Assembly (NCBI GenBank): GCA_026225945.1
Contig: JAMJFZ010001815.1
Coordinates: 16,096,501 to 16,160,500 of the forward strand
Direction: 5' to 3'
Origin: Cricetomys ansorgei
Taxonomy: Eukaryota; Chordata; Mammalia; Rodentia; Nesomyidae
DNA: 64,000 bases
The position numbers and the translations under genes were made by a program. Positions 10,500-21,340 of this stretch are shown here, piece by piece. Below the pieces are notes generated by a model, which worked only from the letters and a program-made list of their open reading frames with translations, was not told the DNA's origin and did no database searches. Each line of letters starts with the position of its first letter. Within the stretch, counting starts at the first letter, position 1.

Positions 10500-10900
10500 C
10501 TTAATAAAAATCCACTGTTGTATTTTCCAATGCTCTTTATTAATTACAAGCCATGTCAAATCTCAGGGAATTTCAATACCCAGGCAGCTAGGCAGAGACT
10601 TCATTCCATCATCCTCTCTTGCTTCTCTCCCTCTCCATTCTCCTCCATCCTCCCCTTTCTGCTTCAGCCTTAGACCCTTTAAACTTTTCCCCAGCCCCCT
10701 CTCCACATCCAGACCTTCATTACATCACAATAGTATTCTTCAGCTGGGGGTGATCAGAGTCTTCTGTGATCACCTGCCTGCAGACCTTTGATCATGATCC
10801 TTCAACCGTAAACACTTAGTTCTATCTATGGAGATCTCAGCAGGGCTACCACAAGGGTGTGAATAGGTAGGAAGCAAAGCCTGCACCTGCTGCAAGGCAT
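10500..10900 (-). mobile_element. Probable ERV LTR (RMER17-like), antisense
   Basis: On the minus strand the block has LTR-like layout: a U3 part with GAAGACTCTGATCACC and CAGGCAGGTGATCACAG, a purine-rich GAGGATGGAGGAGAATGG stretch, then AGCTGCCTGGGTATTG and a polyadenylation signal context ATTAATAAAGAGC near 10530. The arrangement resembles the rodent RMER17-type LTR as I remember it. GC content is above the surroundings. TG/CA termini and a target-site duplication could not be fixed. Confidence 0.55.
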
Positions 10901-11119
10901 CAGCTTCAGAGCTACAAGTCATCAAAGCCCTTTTACAAACCAAAACAACACACAGGAGTAAAATATCCCACAATACAGGTAGGACAACACAAAACATAAA
11001 TCTGTATCCGAGTGATTAGAAGATGATGCTGAAGGAATATTACCATTAACACAGGTGAGCTGCAGCCCATGAAGGAATGATGCAGAATTAATGTGATATC
11101 CACAGGACGGGAGAGAGGG

Positions 11120-11535
11120 TGGTAATGCTCTCTCTTCTACACATGACATAGCTGTAACAATAATGAACTCATAATATCCATACTTACTGCCCAAGACCTT
11201 CATAAGACCAAGCCAGGCAAAATCTCAGCCTAAGAGATGTAAATGATCTCTAAGCTCTACCTGTAACAGAAGAGCTATTGGCAGTTCATAGCTTTTTGGA
11301 AAGGAGAATCATTTTTGAAGATGTTGCCACTGTACATGTTCCATGATACAATGGATGGCCCCACAGCTAAGCACATATGAGTAGCATTAACTATAGTTAG
11401 TGAGTTGTCAAAGAAAAACATAAATTTAGAAAAGCAATTAATTGGGGTATGTGATAGGATATGGGATCGAGAAACAGGTATAAATATGGTCAAATATTGT
11501 ACATGTTTATTAAATTCTCAAATATATGAATCTTA
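11120..11535 (+). mobile_element. L1 3'UTR end (Lx-like)
   Basis: Landmarks are AATGAACTCATAATATCCA, CAAGACCTTCATAAGACCAA, GAAGAGCTATTGGCAGTTCA, ACAATGGATGGCCCCACAGC, TAAGCACATATGAGTAGCA, and a terminal ATTGTACATGTTTATTAAAT followed by TCTCAAATATATGAATC. This is the normal order of the rodent L1 3'UTR terminus on the plus strand. Confidence 0.8.
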
Positions 11536-11564
11536 ATTAATACTTGTGGGGTCCTTTTAAGTAA

Positions 11565-11770
11565 TTTGTACCCACTGGATGGTCTCACACACAAAACTAT
11601 TTGGGCAGCATAAATTGGGAGTTTACAGGTTATTAAATAAAAAGTAAAACTGAACAGAATAAATTGGGCAATATAGATGTAAGACAGATCTGGAATGAGT
11701 TGAAAAGAAATATGATGGTCAAATACATTGGAGGAAATCTTTAAAGAATTAAAAATATTTTAAATTATTT
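11565..11770 (+). mobile_element. Second L1 3' end, same orientation
   Basis: A second, shorter 3'UTR terminus follows only about 30 bp after the first: CACTGGATGGTCTCACACAC, TTTGGGCAGCATAAATTGG, a purine-rich part with GGAATGAGTTG, then GGTCAAATACATTGG and AAATCTTTAAAGAATTAAAA. It matches the GGATGGCC...GGGCAGCA...to-end part of the same family. Confidence 0.65.
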
Positions 11771-12355
11771 TTTAAGTAATAAGCTTCATTGGTAATGTTT
11801 TATGATTGTAGCTTTTGATACTTCAAGATGGTACAATCTCATAGAAAACTTCCTCTTCCTCTGGTTTTTACAATCATTCTGGCCCCTCTTCCCCAAATAT
11901 ACTAGGACTTAGGTACAAGAGTTAAATTTTAGATATTTCAGTTGGGACTGGTTCCTAAACTGTGCATTTTGATAAGTTGTGGTTTTCTGTAATGGTCTCC
12001 TTCTGTTACAAAGAGAAGTTCACATGATGAAATGTGGGGACTATACTTATGTGTAGGTTAAAGGACAAATATTTAGAATGTAGTTAGGGGTTATATTGAT
12101 TTAGTAAAGTAGTGGTTGTAGGTTATCCTCCAATATCCACAACTTTAGTAGCCCTGGGTAGTTGGCTAGGTTTCCAATATTAGTCATAATTTTTGACCTG
12201 CTGAGTTGTTCAACTAGAGGGCTGTTGGGTACCTCCAAGATATGAGTACCTATTATTTGGTATTTGCGGGAACATAGGGTAAAATATAAATTGATCTAAA
12301 TAAGAATATGTTAAAGATGGGTTGAACATAACTCTGTTTGAGGGTCAATCACATA
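11771..12355. other. Spacer
   Basis: No recognised feature. Confidence 0.4.
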
Positions 12356-12358
<3 letters not shown>

Positions 12359-12403
<45 letters not shown>

Positions 12404-12480
12404 CACATATGTATATATGTATATATCCATATAAATCCATATATAACCATATATATCCATGTATATCCATATATATGGAC
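12359..12480. repeat. (GT)n microsatellite with ATATCC-rich flank
   Basis: About 42 bp of pure GT is followed by a degenerate array of ATATATCC/ATATAACC units. The Cys/Val- and Thr/His-rich open frames across it are repeat products. Confidence 0.95.
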
Positions 12481-13405
12481 ATTTTGCATCACCACTTTTC
12501 ATTTTCTATGTTAATTTTTGTATTTATGAAAAATGACATGGAACCAAACAGATTTGATGACAATCAAAATATTATGTAAAAGAAGAAACAACGGATTTTG
12601 TACAGTTTTTGTGTTTGTGTATATTTGTATCTGTTGGACACTTGTTAAGTGAACAAACTCTCTTTACATTAGTAGACTTATGTTGGTTAAATTTCCCTTT
12701 TAGTTACAATAGCATTTTGATTCTTCACTCTGCAGGATGTTTGCATTTCTGTGTCTTTCTTTTTTTTTTTGTTTGTTATTTGTTGGTTTGCTTTTTTCTT
12801 TTATTGAAGTCATTCTGTACTGTGAAATACGTGACAAGAGGCTCTTTGGTTCTTATCCCTTGGTGTTCTGAATTGTCTCCCTACTGCTGTTATTATTCTG
12901 AAGGACACAGAATTTAATGCATTTAACCAGAGGTTGCTTTAAGCTCTTCCATGTTCTAGATATAAATAAGGCCTAATTTTTAGACAATTGTTTTCCATTA
13001 CAGCAAATGTTACCATGAAATGTAGTCTGATTTTTAGGTTTTTTTCCTAATTATATTTTCCCTGCTTCTCAAAAATCTTGGGCGTTGAATGATTATACCA
13101 ATGTAATATAGTAAATGAAAAACAATAAAATGACAAAAGAGGAGCTTGGACAAAAATACTTATTTTTGAAGATTGCAATGCTCATTATTACACATTGTTA
13201 GATGTATGCATAGCATTTAAGTCTAATGAAGTCTGATTATTGTGTTTCAGAAGAAGTGTGTATTCTTATAAAATGAATTAATTTAGGGAAATTTTTATCT
13301 GTTTGTGAGAGTCTGTCCACTCTAATCTTCCATGGAGTATTGTTCCAGCCACTTCTCAACCTTCCTATCTATGCCTTTCAGTTTGCTTCTTCTCCCCCTC
13401 AAAAT
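12481..13405. other. Spacer, partly T-rich
   Basis: No recognised feature. The 102-codon open frame at 12609-12917 has no protein signature; its Phe/Leu/Cys richness reflects T-rich DNA. Confidence 0.4.
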
Positions 13406-13408
13406 AAG

Positions 13409-13470
13409 CCATGAATGGTATATGGCTATGGTATATGAATGGTATACATTGGTATATGAACAGGTATACA
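13409..13470. repeat. Degenerate short tandem array (GGTATATGAAT)n
   Basis: About five imperfect copies of a 10-13 bp unit built on GGTATATGAATG or GGTATAC. It is a small decayed minisatellite. Confidence 0.65.
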
Positions 13471-13549
13471 ATAGTGGACTGGCATCAAGTTTTATAAATG
13501 ATCACCGTTTACTTATGCTAAATATCAAGATCTCTATGACTACCTTTTA

Positions 13550-13780
13550 TTTGCTTTTTCCATAATGATAAAATACTCTGATGAAAGCAACTGAAGGGAA
13601 GTTTACTCAGGTTTAAGCTACAGCCCTTCATGGAGGAAAAGTCTCATCTGAAAAAGCTGAGGCATCTGCTCACATTGCATTTAGAGGTACACAGAATAAT
13701 GGAGTCTTATGCTTCACTTACTCCTATTTATACAGTCTAGAATCTCGTCCCTGACTAGGAAATTATATCTCCTACAGTGC
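13550..13780 (-). mobile_element. hAT-like rodent repeat fragment, antisense
   Basis: Begins with CCATAATGATAAAATACTCT and GATGAAAGCAACTGAAGGG, the complement of the right end of the common rodent hAT-like repeat (GATAAAACACC...CAAAGCAACTT in other copies). It is followed by a decayed body. It abuts the GTCAG-rich LTR-like element that starts at 13788. Confidence 0.55.
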
Positions 13781-13787
13781 ATAGTGT

Positions 13788-14655
13788 AGAGAAATAGGCC
13801 TGTGTGGAAGCTAGGAAGGGTCTATACACCAGGGCTGTATATTCAGAAACCACATTCAAAGGCCTGTGTAGTCCTGATAGAATATAGAAATAATGTTAAG
13901 AATGTTGTTATACATATTTAATCCCAGGAAATCAGTAGTAGCAAACAACCTTATTTCCAACATTAAGAAGGCAGTGGTTGTCCATATCTTTAATCCCTAA
14001 GACAGAAACAGTATGTGGACACAGACACAGGAGGCAGGGGACAGAAGTAGTCAGTGTCAAATTGGAAGTGAGATCTGAAGTGAATCAGAGTGAAGGGCAG
14101 GCAAAGTGGAAGAGTTAGGAGACTCAAAGTGAGGACACACCCAACTCTCACAATATAAAGACAGGCTCCCAACTCAAAACAGTCAGTTATTGAAGAACCA
14201 GTTATGGCACATAGTATGAAACAAGCAGTCTGAAGCAGGCAGGCTGTGGGGAGAGACACAGAGACACAAAGCTGACAGAAGTCATTAGAGGGAAGAATGA
14301 GTCAGTCTGAAGCTAAGGCAAGCAGTTCAGTCTGAGGCAGTCAGAAAATCAGCTGGAGTCTGTCAAGTCAGAATAGTTCAGTCAGAGTCTGCCAGCTCAG
14401 AAGATCAGTTCAAACCAGAAAGTTTGGAGAAGAGTTTGAGCCAGTACAAGAGTGAGTTGAAGCAGAAGAGTTCAGAGCAAGCTAATCAGAGTGGCTCAGT
14501 CAGTAATACATCTAGAAGGCTTAAACATTTTAGATTATATGCAGGTAAAAATGCTTCAGGGCTCCTGGCTAGACCAGTGACTTAATTAGGCAAAAGAATA
14601 AATTGTCTTTGCCCTGAATCATGGCTACAGCATAGTTATTCCCTCTTCAGTTATC
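13788..14655 (+). mobile_element. GTCAG-rich LTR-like element, copy A
   Basis: Starts with TGTAGAGAAATAGGCC and GAAGCTAGGAAGGGTCTA. Next comes a CATATTTAATCCCAGG segment, then TGAAGTGAATCAGAGTGAAG and GGCAGGCAAAGTGG, and a TATA-like box CAATATAAAGACAGGC (about 14150). A long body rich in GTCAG/CAGTCTGA/AGTTCAG follows, and AGAATAAATTG (about 14595) could be a polyadenylation signal. The same order is seen in copies B (17681-18075) and C (25311-26421, inverted). TG start, TATA and AATAAA favour an LTR of an endogenous retrovirus. The family is not identified. No internal viral genes are attached. Confidence 0.6.
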
Positions 14656-14960
14656 CTAATAATGATAATTCCCCACAGACTTTGTCTTTGTGAATGGCCA
14701 ACTTTGATGTGGTTCTAATAGGAAAAAAAAAACACTTATGCAACTATAGGAGATTATTTAAGGTATAGAAGTAAGCCTCTTTTCATGAAATATATAACTT
14801 TAAAAATCTATATTAACTTAAATAGCAGAATATTCATGTCTAAAGTTTTGGTATGCCCTTAGTTAATATTTCCATTCCTGCCATCTTATATCATGAAAAA
14901 AATTATTTTGGGAAGAAAAATATCATTTTCTCTTAGAACTATCACGTCACCTTCTATCCT
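14656..14960. other. Spacer
   Basis: No recognised feature. Confidence 0.4.
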
Positions 14961-14964
14961 TTGG

Positions 14965-15220
14965 GGAAATCAGAGCAGGAATTCACCTATGTCAGGTACC
15001 TGGAAGTAGAAACTGAAGCAGAAGCCATGGATAAATCTTGCTTACTGGGTTGCTCAGCCTGTTTTCTAATACAACTAAGGATCATCTGCCCAAGGTTGGC
15101 ATCACCTGCAGTGGATTGGACTCTTCCACACCAATCATTAATCAGGAAATTAGTCTGCAGATGTGCGTACACAGCAATATTATGCAGGCATTTTCTTCCA
15201 AATAAGATGCATTCTAAGAT
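14965..15220 (-). mobile_element. hAT-like rodent repeat (URR1/RCHARR1-type), antisense, internal part
   Basis: The plus strand has GCAGAAGCCATGGATAAATC, TTGCTTACTGGGTTGCTCAG CC, CTGTTTTCTAATACAAC, ATCATTAATCAGGAAATTAG and TATGCAGGCATTTTCTTCC. All of these are complements of the family's middle section. The two overlapping open frames here (93 codons plus, 118 codons minus) are chance frames in this repeat. Confidence 0.7.
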
Positions 15221-16518
15221 ATATCTAAGTTTATATCGTTGACAAAAACTAAAATTAAAATAGGTATAAACATTAAGAAATTGAACTTTTCTTGCCTTAG
15301 AATTTCTATAGTAAAAATTCTCTACACATTTGTATTCTGTCAAGATCTTTCAAACTGACTTAAGTAATCTGATTCATGTCATTCTTTCCTTTAAAAGAAT
15401 GTCAAAATTTTGACACATGAACTTTTCTATTTCTCTTACAAAATGTTCATTTTCTTAACATGTTTCTATTCTTTTCCAAAGGCAGACCACATGCAGGTTC
15501 ATATTCATGTATAATCAATATGGATTATGATTTGGAAGAATCACTCAGTAAAACCCTAGTAAGAATGATAACAAATTGTGTTAATATTTTAATTTTTATT
15601 TTACTCCAGCCTATGGACATATTGCTTACTGTGAGTTTTTACTAAATGAAACCAAACTATGGATTGAAGTTTTGACTATTCAAGGCACTATATAATTGAA
15701 ATTAATTCCTGTACATGAAAGAATAACTAAGAAAGGGCATTGAACTTGTAAGAGAAAACAAGCACAGAGATGATGGAATTATTTTCATGCTTCTTTTTAA
15801 AATTTCAAATTCTTCCAATGATTTATAAATTAATATTCACAAGATAAACACTTAATGTCTTTAGTATTATAAACACTAAGCACAAGGAGATAACAGAACA
15901 TACAAATAACCACCTTTCCCATTTTATTTTTCATCTGTGCTGCATGTTTCAAAGGAAACATCTGATATTAAGTACTTTATATAACCTATCCATGACTTAG
16001 TAAAAGCTGAAACCAGATCACTTTCTGCATCATATCATCAGCTGCTCCATAGTCAGATAGGTAGATGGCTATAGTAGCAATGGAGCTAGAATGCAAAATG
16101 GAGAGTAACTGAAGTCCAGGGTTACTATGGTTTTTCTGTAAAATAAACTGATGTTTTTATGGTTTGGCATATATGTAAAAGTAGTTATCATCTGGGCTAT
16201 GTTTTGTTCTAATATGTCAATCTCTAGCAATAATTTAATTTACATTCAGAAATTCAATGTTGTTTTTGTAGAATATTGTCTCATATTGATTTTGGCATCT
16301 AACTGCTCTATTGATAATATGTTATGCTTTCTGATTTTGTGTTCTTATGTGTTTTGTTTTTGTATGTGTCTATGTGTGTGTTTCGTGTGCTTTTTCACTG
16401 CTTGATTTTACATTCTGTTTTGTTCGCTGGTGTGAAGGTTGAGAAAATTTGGGAGTTGATGGAGTAGAAACAGTGATCACAATTTAATGTGTGAATTTTC
16501 AATAAACGTGTCTTTTAA
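15221..16518. other. Quiet AT-rich spacer
   Basis: About 1.3 kb with no recognised gene, SINE or LTR. Confidence 0.45.
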
Positions 16519-16520
16519 AA

Positions 16521-16950
16521 TATTTGGCAGTTTTTTTTGCTTCACTTTTAAAAATGTTACAGATTATAATATATTTCCCTCTTCCCTTTCCTACCTCCAA
16601 TAAACTCCAATAATTCCCATATACTCCTCTTTGCTCTCTTTCAAATTCAAGGCTGCATTCATTATTTGTTATTGCATACATATATGTATATGTACATGTA
16701 TATACATATTCCTATTTATAGCCTGCACTTGTGGCATCAACTCTACACAATGAACTACTGGCAAAGGGAAAGCTAGAAGTGAAAGAAATTGTCTTACCCA
16801 TGGAAGAATCCACCAATTGATTATTCAATTCCAAATACTCAACCCTGAAAACATACATACAATTAACATTATGTGAAACATGGGTTATATTTAGAAAAAA
16901 AAGTAGTTTCTTAAGACATTGATAGTACGTATGGACAGGAAAACAATTAT
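16521..16950 (-). mobile_element. Twin-primed (inverted) L1 3'UTR insertion
   Basis: The left part (about 16525-16712) is antisense: T-run, TATAATATATTTCCCTCTTC, CTCTTTGCTCTCTTTCAAAT, TTATTGCATACATATATG, CATATTCCTATTTA. This is the very end of the L1 3'UTR read on the minus strand with its A-tail at the left. The right part (about 16725-16950) is the same family in sense orientation: CTAGAAGTGAAAGAAATTG, TATTCAATTCCAAATACTCA, CCCTGAAAACATACATACA, GTTATATTTAGAAA. The sense part stops at the ATATTTAG point where the antisense part begins. A single insertion with an inverted 5' segment, as made by twin priming, explains this. Confidence 0.8.
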
Positions 16951-17270
16951 CATTTTTACTATTTTTGTATGTAATGATATTTAAAGAGTTTAATAGATAG
17001 TATATTTTTGATTATTTTAAAAGATTTACCTGACTTAAATTCTTCATATACAATATACAATTATATCTCAAGTTTAATGTCAAAGTCAGTAGCAAATCAT
17101 TCATGTTATATGTCTTTTAACCTTCCCCATCCTTCCCTATCATCTCTTGTTATCCTATTTGTTCTTATTTTTAAAATTTTACCCTTTTCCCACATTTGTG
17201 CCAGTTTATTTGTGTACATAGAAGGCATTTATAACCAAGCTTTCAATTTTGCATGTTTTTAAAGGGGAAT
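16951..17270. other. Spacer
   Basis: No recognised feature. The open frame at 17008-17262 has no known motif. Confidence 0.35.
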
Positions 17271-17274
17271 CTAA

Positions 17275-17500
17275 GTTTTCAAAGGACATGAAAAAAGAAG
17301 ACAGACAATCACAAAAGATAAAAGGAGCAGGAAAAGAGGGCGTTGGCAAGGAAGTTTAATAGTGAGGTGATTATTTTCATAATGCAGATATACAAGTGTA
17401 AAAATGCCACAGTGAAACTCCTCTACTTGATACTATGAATATGTACTACAGCTTTAAGTATATGAAACCATAAAATGAATGTTCTTATGACAACAAAAGT
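17275..17500 (+). mobile_element. L1 3' end fragment (old subfamily)
   Basis: GAGCAGGAAAAGAGGGCGTT, a TAATAGTGAGGTGATTATTT segment, AAAAATGCCACAGTGAAAC and TACTTGATACTATGAATATG follow the end of an older rodent L1 3'UTR type. It is a short 5'-truncated copy. Confidence 0.6.
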
Positions 17501-17680
17501 AAATTATCAAATATTACAATCATGTCCTAGTTTTCCTGACAGTAGTGTTCTTACAAGAAAATACTGATCAGGGAGAATAGCATGAAATTTTTGTAGTACC
17601 AAAGGAAAAATACCTATCAAAAAAGAATAATGGAACCAGTGAACTTATCTTTCAAAAATAAAGAGATAAGGACATTGTAA

Positions 17681-18075
17681 GTGTAGAGGAATAGGCCTGT
17701 ATGAAAGCTAGAAGAATCTATATTCCAGGAGTCTACATGTGGCCCAGATGGAATGTAGAAAGTAGGTTAGGTATCACCTGTAATCCCAGCTTTCAGAAGG
17801 CAGTCGGGGTCCACATATCTAATACAGAAAAAGAGTGTGGAAGCAGACATAGGAAGCAGAACTCAGAAAGAGTCATACAAGAAGTAACATCTGAGATGAA
17901 TCAGTAGGCAAGTTGAGTCAAAATGAGTCAGAGTGAGGACAAGCTCCACTCTCAGGAGAGAAAGGAAGGCTCTCAGCTCACAGCAGGAGTCAGTTATAGC
18001 AGGTAGTATTGGGTAAGCAGTATAGCAGGCAGACAGAGGACAAGACACAGGCACAATGAAGCAGTCTGAATGAGG
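17681..18075 (+). mobile_element. GTCAG-rich LTR-like element, copy B (truncated)
   Basis: Starts TGTAGAGGAATAGGCC with GAAAGCTAGAAGAATCTA, then a B1-like scrap ATCACCTGTAATCCCAGC, TAACATCTGAGATGAATCAG, and GAGTCAGAGTGAGGACAAGC. It matches copy A from its first base but loses the TATA-like box and breaks off near 18075, where an L1 3'UTR begins. The AATAAA end seen in copies A and C is absent. The open frame at 17701-17907 lies within it and is not a gene. Confidence 0.6.
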
Positions 18076-18084
18076 AGCAGAGAG

Positions 18085-18470
18085 GCTCACTGTTCCTTCT
18101 ACTAAATTCTGCATATTTGAATTCACAGTAGTTTTGACAAGATATACTAAACCTATGAAAGCCCAAGACAGACAAAATCTCAACACAGAGGGAAGACTTG
18201 GCTGTATAATCCCACCCTTATCTGTAGAGTTATTGGTAAATGTAGCTGCTTTGAGAAAGAGAGAATTTAGTCTACACACATAATCCATGGTATGTTATCC
18301 ACTCTCTAGTGGAAGACAAGACATCCAAAAGTAACTTGGGCAACATGAATTGGTCTTGAATGTTTAAGAACACAAAGAAGGGTAGGTAGTGAAAAGAGGT
18401 GAACAGGATCAAAACACATAACATGAAATTCTCAAAGAAGTAATAAAATAAATGAATACATTAAAAATAT
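18085..18470 (+). mobile_element. L1 3'UTR end (Lx-like)
   Basis: Landmarks are GAATTCACAGTAGTTTTGAC, CAAGATATACTAAACCTATG, CAAAATCTCAACACAGAGGG, TTATCCACTCTCTAGTGG, TTGGGCAACATGAATTGG, then GATCAAAACACATAACATGA and AATTCTCAAAGAAGTAATAA. This is the usual order of the rodent L1 3'UTR terminus. It directly follows truncated copy B and may have inserted into it. Confidence 0.75.
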
Positions 18471-18744
18471 AAAAAGGCAATATACTATGAACAAGGAAAT
18501 TTTATAACAATATCACTTATACTTTACGATTTATAGCAATAATTTTCATCATGGATATAGTTTTCTGATTTGCTTTTCTATTATTGCTAATTCCGTTAAT
18601 TTTATCCTTTATAGTCCATGTGCTTGCTGTATTATATTATATGATATAGGACTTTCTATTATTTTAGTTTAAAAAAACCTACCTGTTCCCATTTGGCTTT
18701 GCAAGTAGCCTGTGATGTGAATTTTAATTGAATTGTTACATTTG

Positions 18745-18897
18745 ACCTTTTTGTTTCTTTGAGACAGTGTCTCATTGTGTAGACTTGGTGGTCTGTAAAT
18801 CACTATGTTGACTAGACTGGCCTGGATTCAAATGTACATAGACCTTCCTGTCTCTTCCCATGCTGGGATTTGAGGCATCAACCACCACACCCTGCTG
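18745..18897 (-). mobile_element. B1 SINE, antisense
   Basis: TTTGTTTCTTTGAGACAGTG, then CTCATTGTGTAGACTTGG, GACTAGACTGGCCTGGATTC, CCTTCCTGTCTCTTCCCATG and GCTGGGATTTGAGGCATCA, ending ACCACCACACCCTGCT. This is the complement of a near-full-length B1, moderately diverged. Confidence 0.93.
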
Positions 18898-19575
18898 TAT
18901 ATTTCTGGAATAAATGTTTTATCTGTATTTGTTCAGGATGCTACATTCAATTTCTCAAAAGAACATCAAAAACTAGACTTCTAATTTAAATACTATGAAA
19001 TGTCTCTAGGCCTATTACATGGAAAACTCCAGAATATCAGAACACATTGTGTCATAAAGACACAAACACTTTGTGACATAAAACAACCAATTAGTAACCA
19101 AAATCAGTGCTCATGGATGAGTTCAATTCAAAAGAACAGGAATCCTGGCTCTTAAATATGGTAGTTAAAAAAAAAAAAAGTTTATTTGTGACATACTGTG
19201 TTAAAAATCTTCACTATTCCAAAATGATAAAATAACACTTAGGCAGAATAAAGTGTTTTTAACAGAATAAAGCTGAGTGTTAAGTATACAAGGCATAATA
19301 AGATCAGAAATAGACACATTTTGCCCACTGGTGGAATGTTTTACACAATCAAACATAATCGATTGATGTTTAAACTACCGTGTAGAGAATTGGATGGGAA
19401 GATGATAATCATGTGGCTGTCAAGTATCATGTCACACATTTTTTATTATTCACAAAGGGAAATGCTATTCCTAGCATGAGACAATCAGACAAAGAGATTT
19501 TTAACTTTACCATAAAATCTGCTCCACTGCTGAGTCACAAAGTATTCCCTATTTGGAAATAAAAATAAAAGCGAG
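18898..19575. other. AT-rich spacer
   Basis: No recognised feature. A13 run near 19167. Confidence 0.4.
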
Positions 19576-19579
19576 AGTC

Positions 19580-20330
19580 TCAACAAGCTCTGTAAGGAGA
19601 AAAATTGGTGTCCTGTAGAACTACAGTCAAAACAGAACGGATACCTGGGCTCTGTCTAGTGGTCTCTCTTCAAAACAGGATTTTGTTAAACTTGACAGTA
19701 AACCTCTAAGAGCATGGTAGCTAAGAGCAATCTTGAAAAGGAATTACTGTTTAAGCTTAGCCTATTCTATATGTCAGAAACTTCCCATGATCTCACATCT
19801 GGAACTGTTTATACTTTTTAATAGCATGGACAGAAGACAAAGCCTATGGTCAGAGAAACACAGAGTAGGAGATGAACGTGATGGACAATGTGAGCTGACA
19901 AAGGGGATCAGAATATGAGTGTGCTCTATTCTAGCTACCCTCCAGGAGTGTGAGAAATTATCCTTTGGGATGCAGTATGACATTATGATGTGTTTTTGTG
20001 TGGGTACAAGGACTAAGCATGCCAGGATCAAGAATGATCATCTACTTGTCCTTGCCCACAGAGGTTTTGATGGAAGTTTTAAAAGAACCTAGTAAGACTC
20101 AAACTTCCTCCTCATTCCTTTGACACACAGTACAAAAGCTCCATAGAGCAGCTGCCTGAAATTGTACACATACAATGTCAGCTCAGCTTGACAAATATCT
20201 GAATGAATTTGCACCAGCTACAGCTTTAGAGGACTGCCAATTCACATCAGGGAGCTATTACAACTGAAAGTGAAACGGGAAAGGAACATAGAGAAAATAC
20301 TCAGCACCTCAGATACATACCAAAAAAAAT
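19580..20330. other. Unassigned block with somewhat higher GC
   Basis: About 750 bp that is less AT-rich than its neighbours and resembles transposon-derived or pseudogene sequence in texture. No family was recognised. Two short overlapping open frames (61 and 85 codons on opposite strands) carry no identifiable motif. Confidence 0.3.
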
Positions 20331-21135
20331 ATCCTGAAAGAATTAGCTGTCATTGGCTTTTATATGTACTCTAACAACCGTATAAGGTTACTGTCTCCAG
20401 TAAGGTTTCTTTTCATAACTAAAGAAAATGTGAAGGGATAAAACAAAGAAAATGAATTCATGAATACATGACTGACCCTATAATGATACTTTTGAAAATC
20501 CCATTCCTAAAATTGTAAGAAAGATAATCACTGTCATGAGAGTGTGTGAATGAAAAAAAAAAAAATCACACTGAAAGTGGATTTGCAGATGAGAAATCGG
20601 GAAGAATCAAGAACTATCAAAACAGCTCATCATCTATCCACAAACCTGAATAAAAGATGATGGAACACAATATCCTAAGAGCTATAGTAGAGAAACAAGA
20701 TGACAAAAAATAAACATGCCTCTTGACAAAATCTATGAATGCAAATGGGCTGAATTTGAGAATCAAGAACAACCTGGTTAGGAGAATCATAAAGGAAGAG
20801 ATTGCACAATATTTTTACCAGGTCTTTACTGCCACTCCTATTGTCTTCTCCTTGTACTTTTTTGAAATATAATTTTCTTAAGACACTCAATGAACTGAAA
20901 TAATTTTCTACATCCTTTATGCCCACAATGGTACGAGAGAATTTAACAGAAAAAGAAACTGCAAAATTTACTCAAATCCATGAATATTTAATAAAGAATG
21001 GATCATTAAAATGTCTGATGGGAAATTTAAATTTTCCTTGGATTAAATAAAAATGAACATATAACCTTCATAGACATGTGCATGAAAATTGTAATGAAGA
21101 CAATTTGTATCAGAGTTTACATTAAAGGAAAGAAA
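20331..21135. other. Unassigned A-rich sequence
   Basis: The A-rich plus strand with many GAAA, AAGAA and CAAAA words has the texture of a decayed L1 sense strand, but no landmark could be pinned down. Confidence 0.3.
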
Positions 21136-21139
21136 TGTC

Positions 21140-21340
21140 TCAAAGATTTCACAGTGGCATCTAGGAATTTAGAAAGGCAAGAACAAATTAATAAACAGTA
21201 GAGAGAAATTATAATTATTAGAACTGAAATAGTAAAATTATTGAAACAAATAATTGTTTTGTAATAAGAGATAAACAGAATTGAAAAATATTTAGGAGGA
21301 TTAATGAAAGAAAACAGACAAATAGGTACAATTAAACCAA
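21140..21340 (+). mobile_element. Very old L1 ORF2-like fragment
   Basis: TCTAGGAATTTAGAAAGGCA followed by AGAACAAATTAATAAACAG, a GAGAAATTATAATTATTAGA segment, ACTGAAATAGTAAAATTATTG and AACAGAATTGAAAAATAT parallels the L1 ORF2 region between endonuclease and reverse transcriptase (AGAACAAA..., GGAAAGAAATAATAAAGA..., GAAATTGAAAC...). The match is weak and gapped. Confidence 0.45.

Noticed and set aside
14961..15343. Open frames of 93 (plus) and 118 (minus) codons
   Set aside because: Both overlie an antisense hAT-like rodent repeat. No protein motif.
17863..18288. 141-codon minus-strand open frame
   Set aside because: Runs across the GTCAG-rich LTR-like copy B and an L1 3'UTR. Its Cys/Leu/Ser richness is due to the GTCAG/CTGAC composition.
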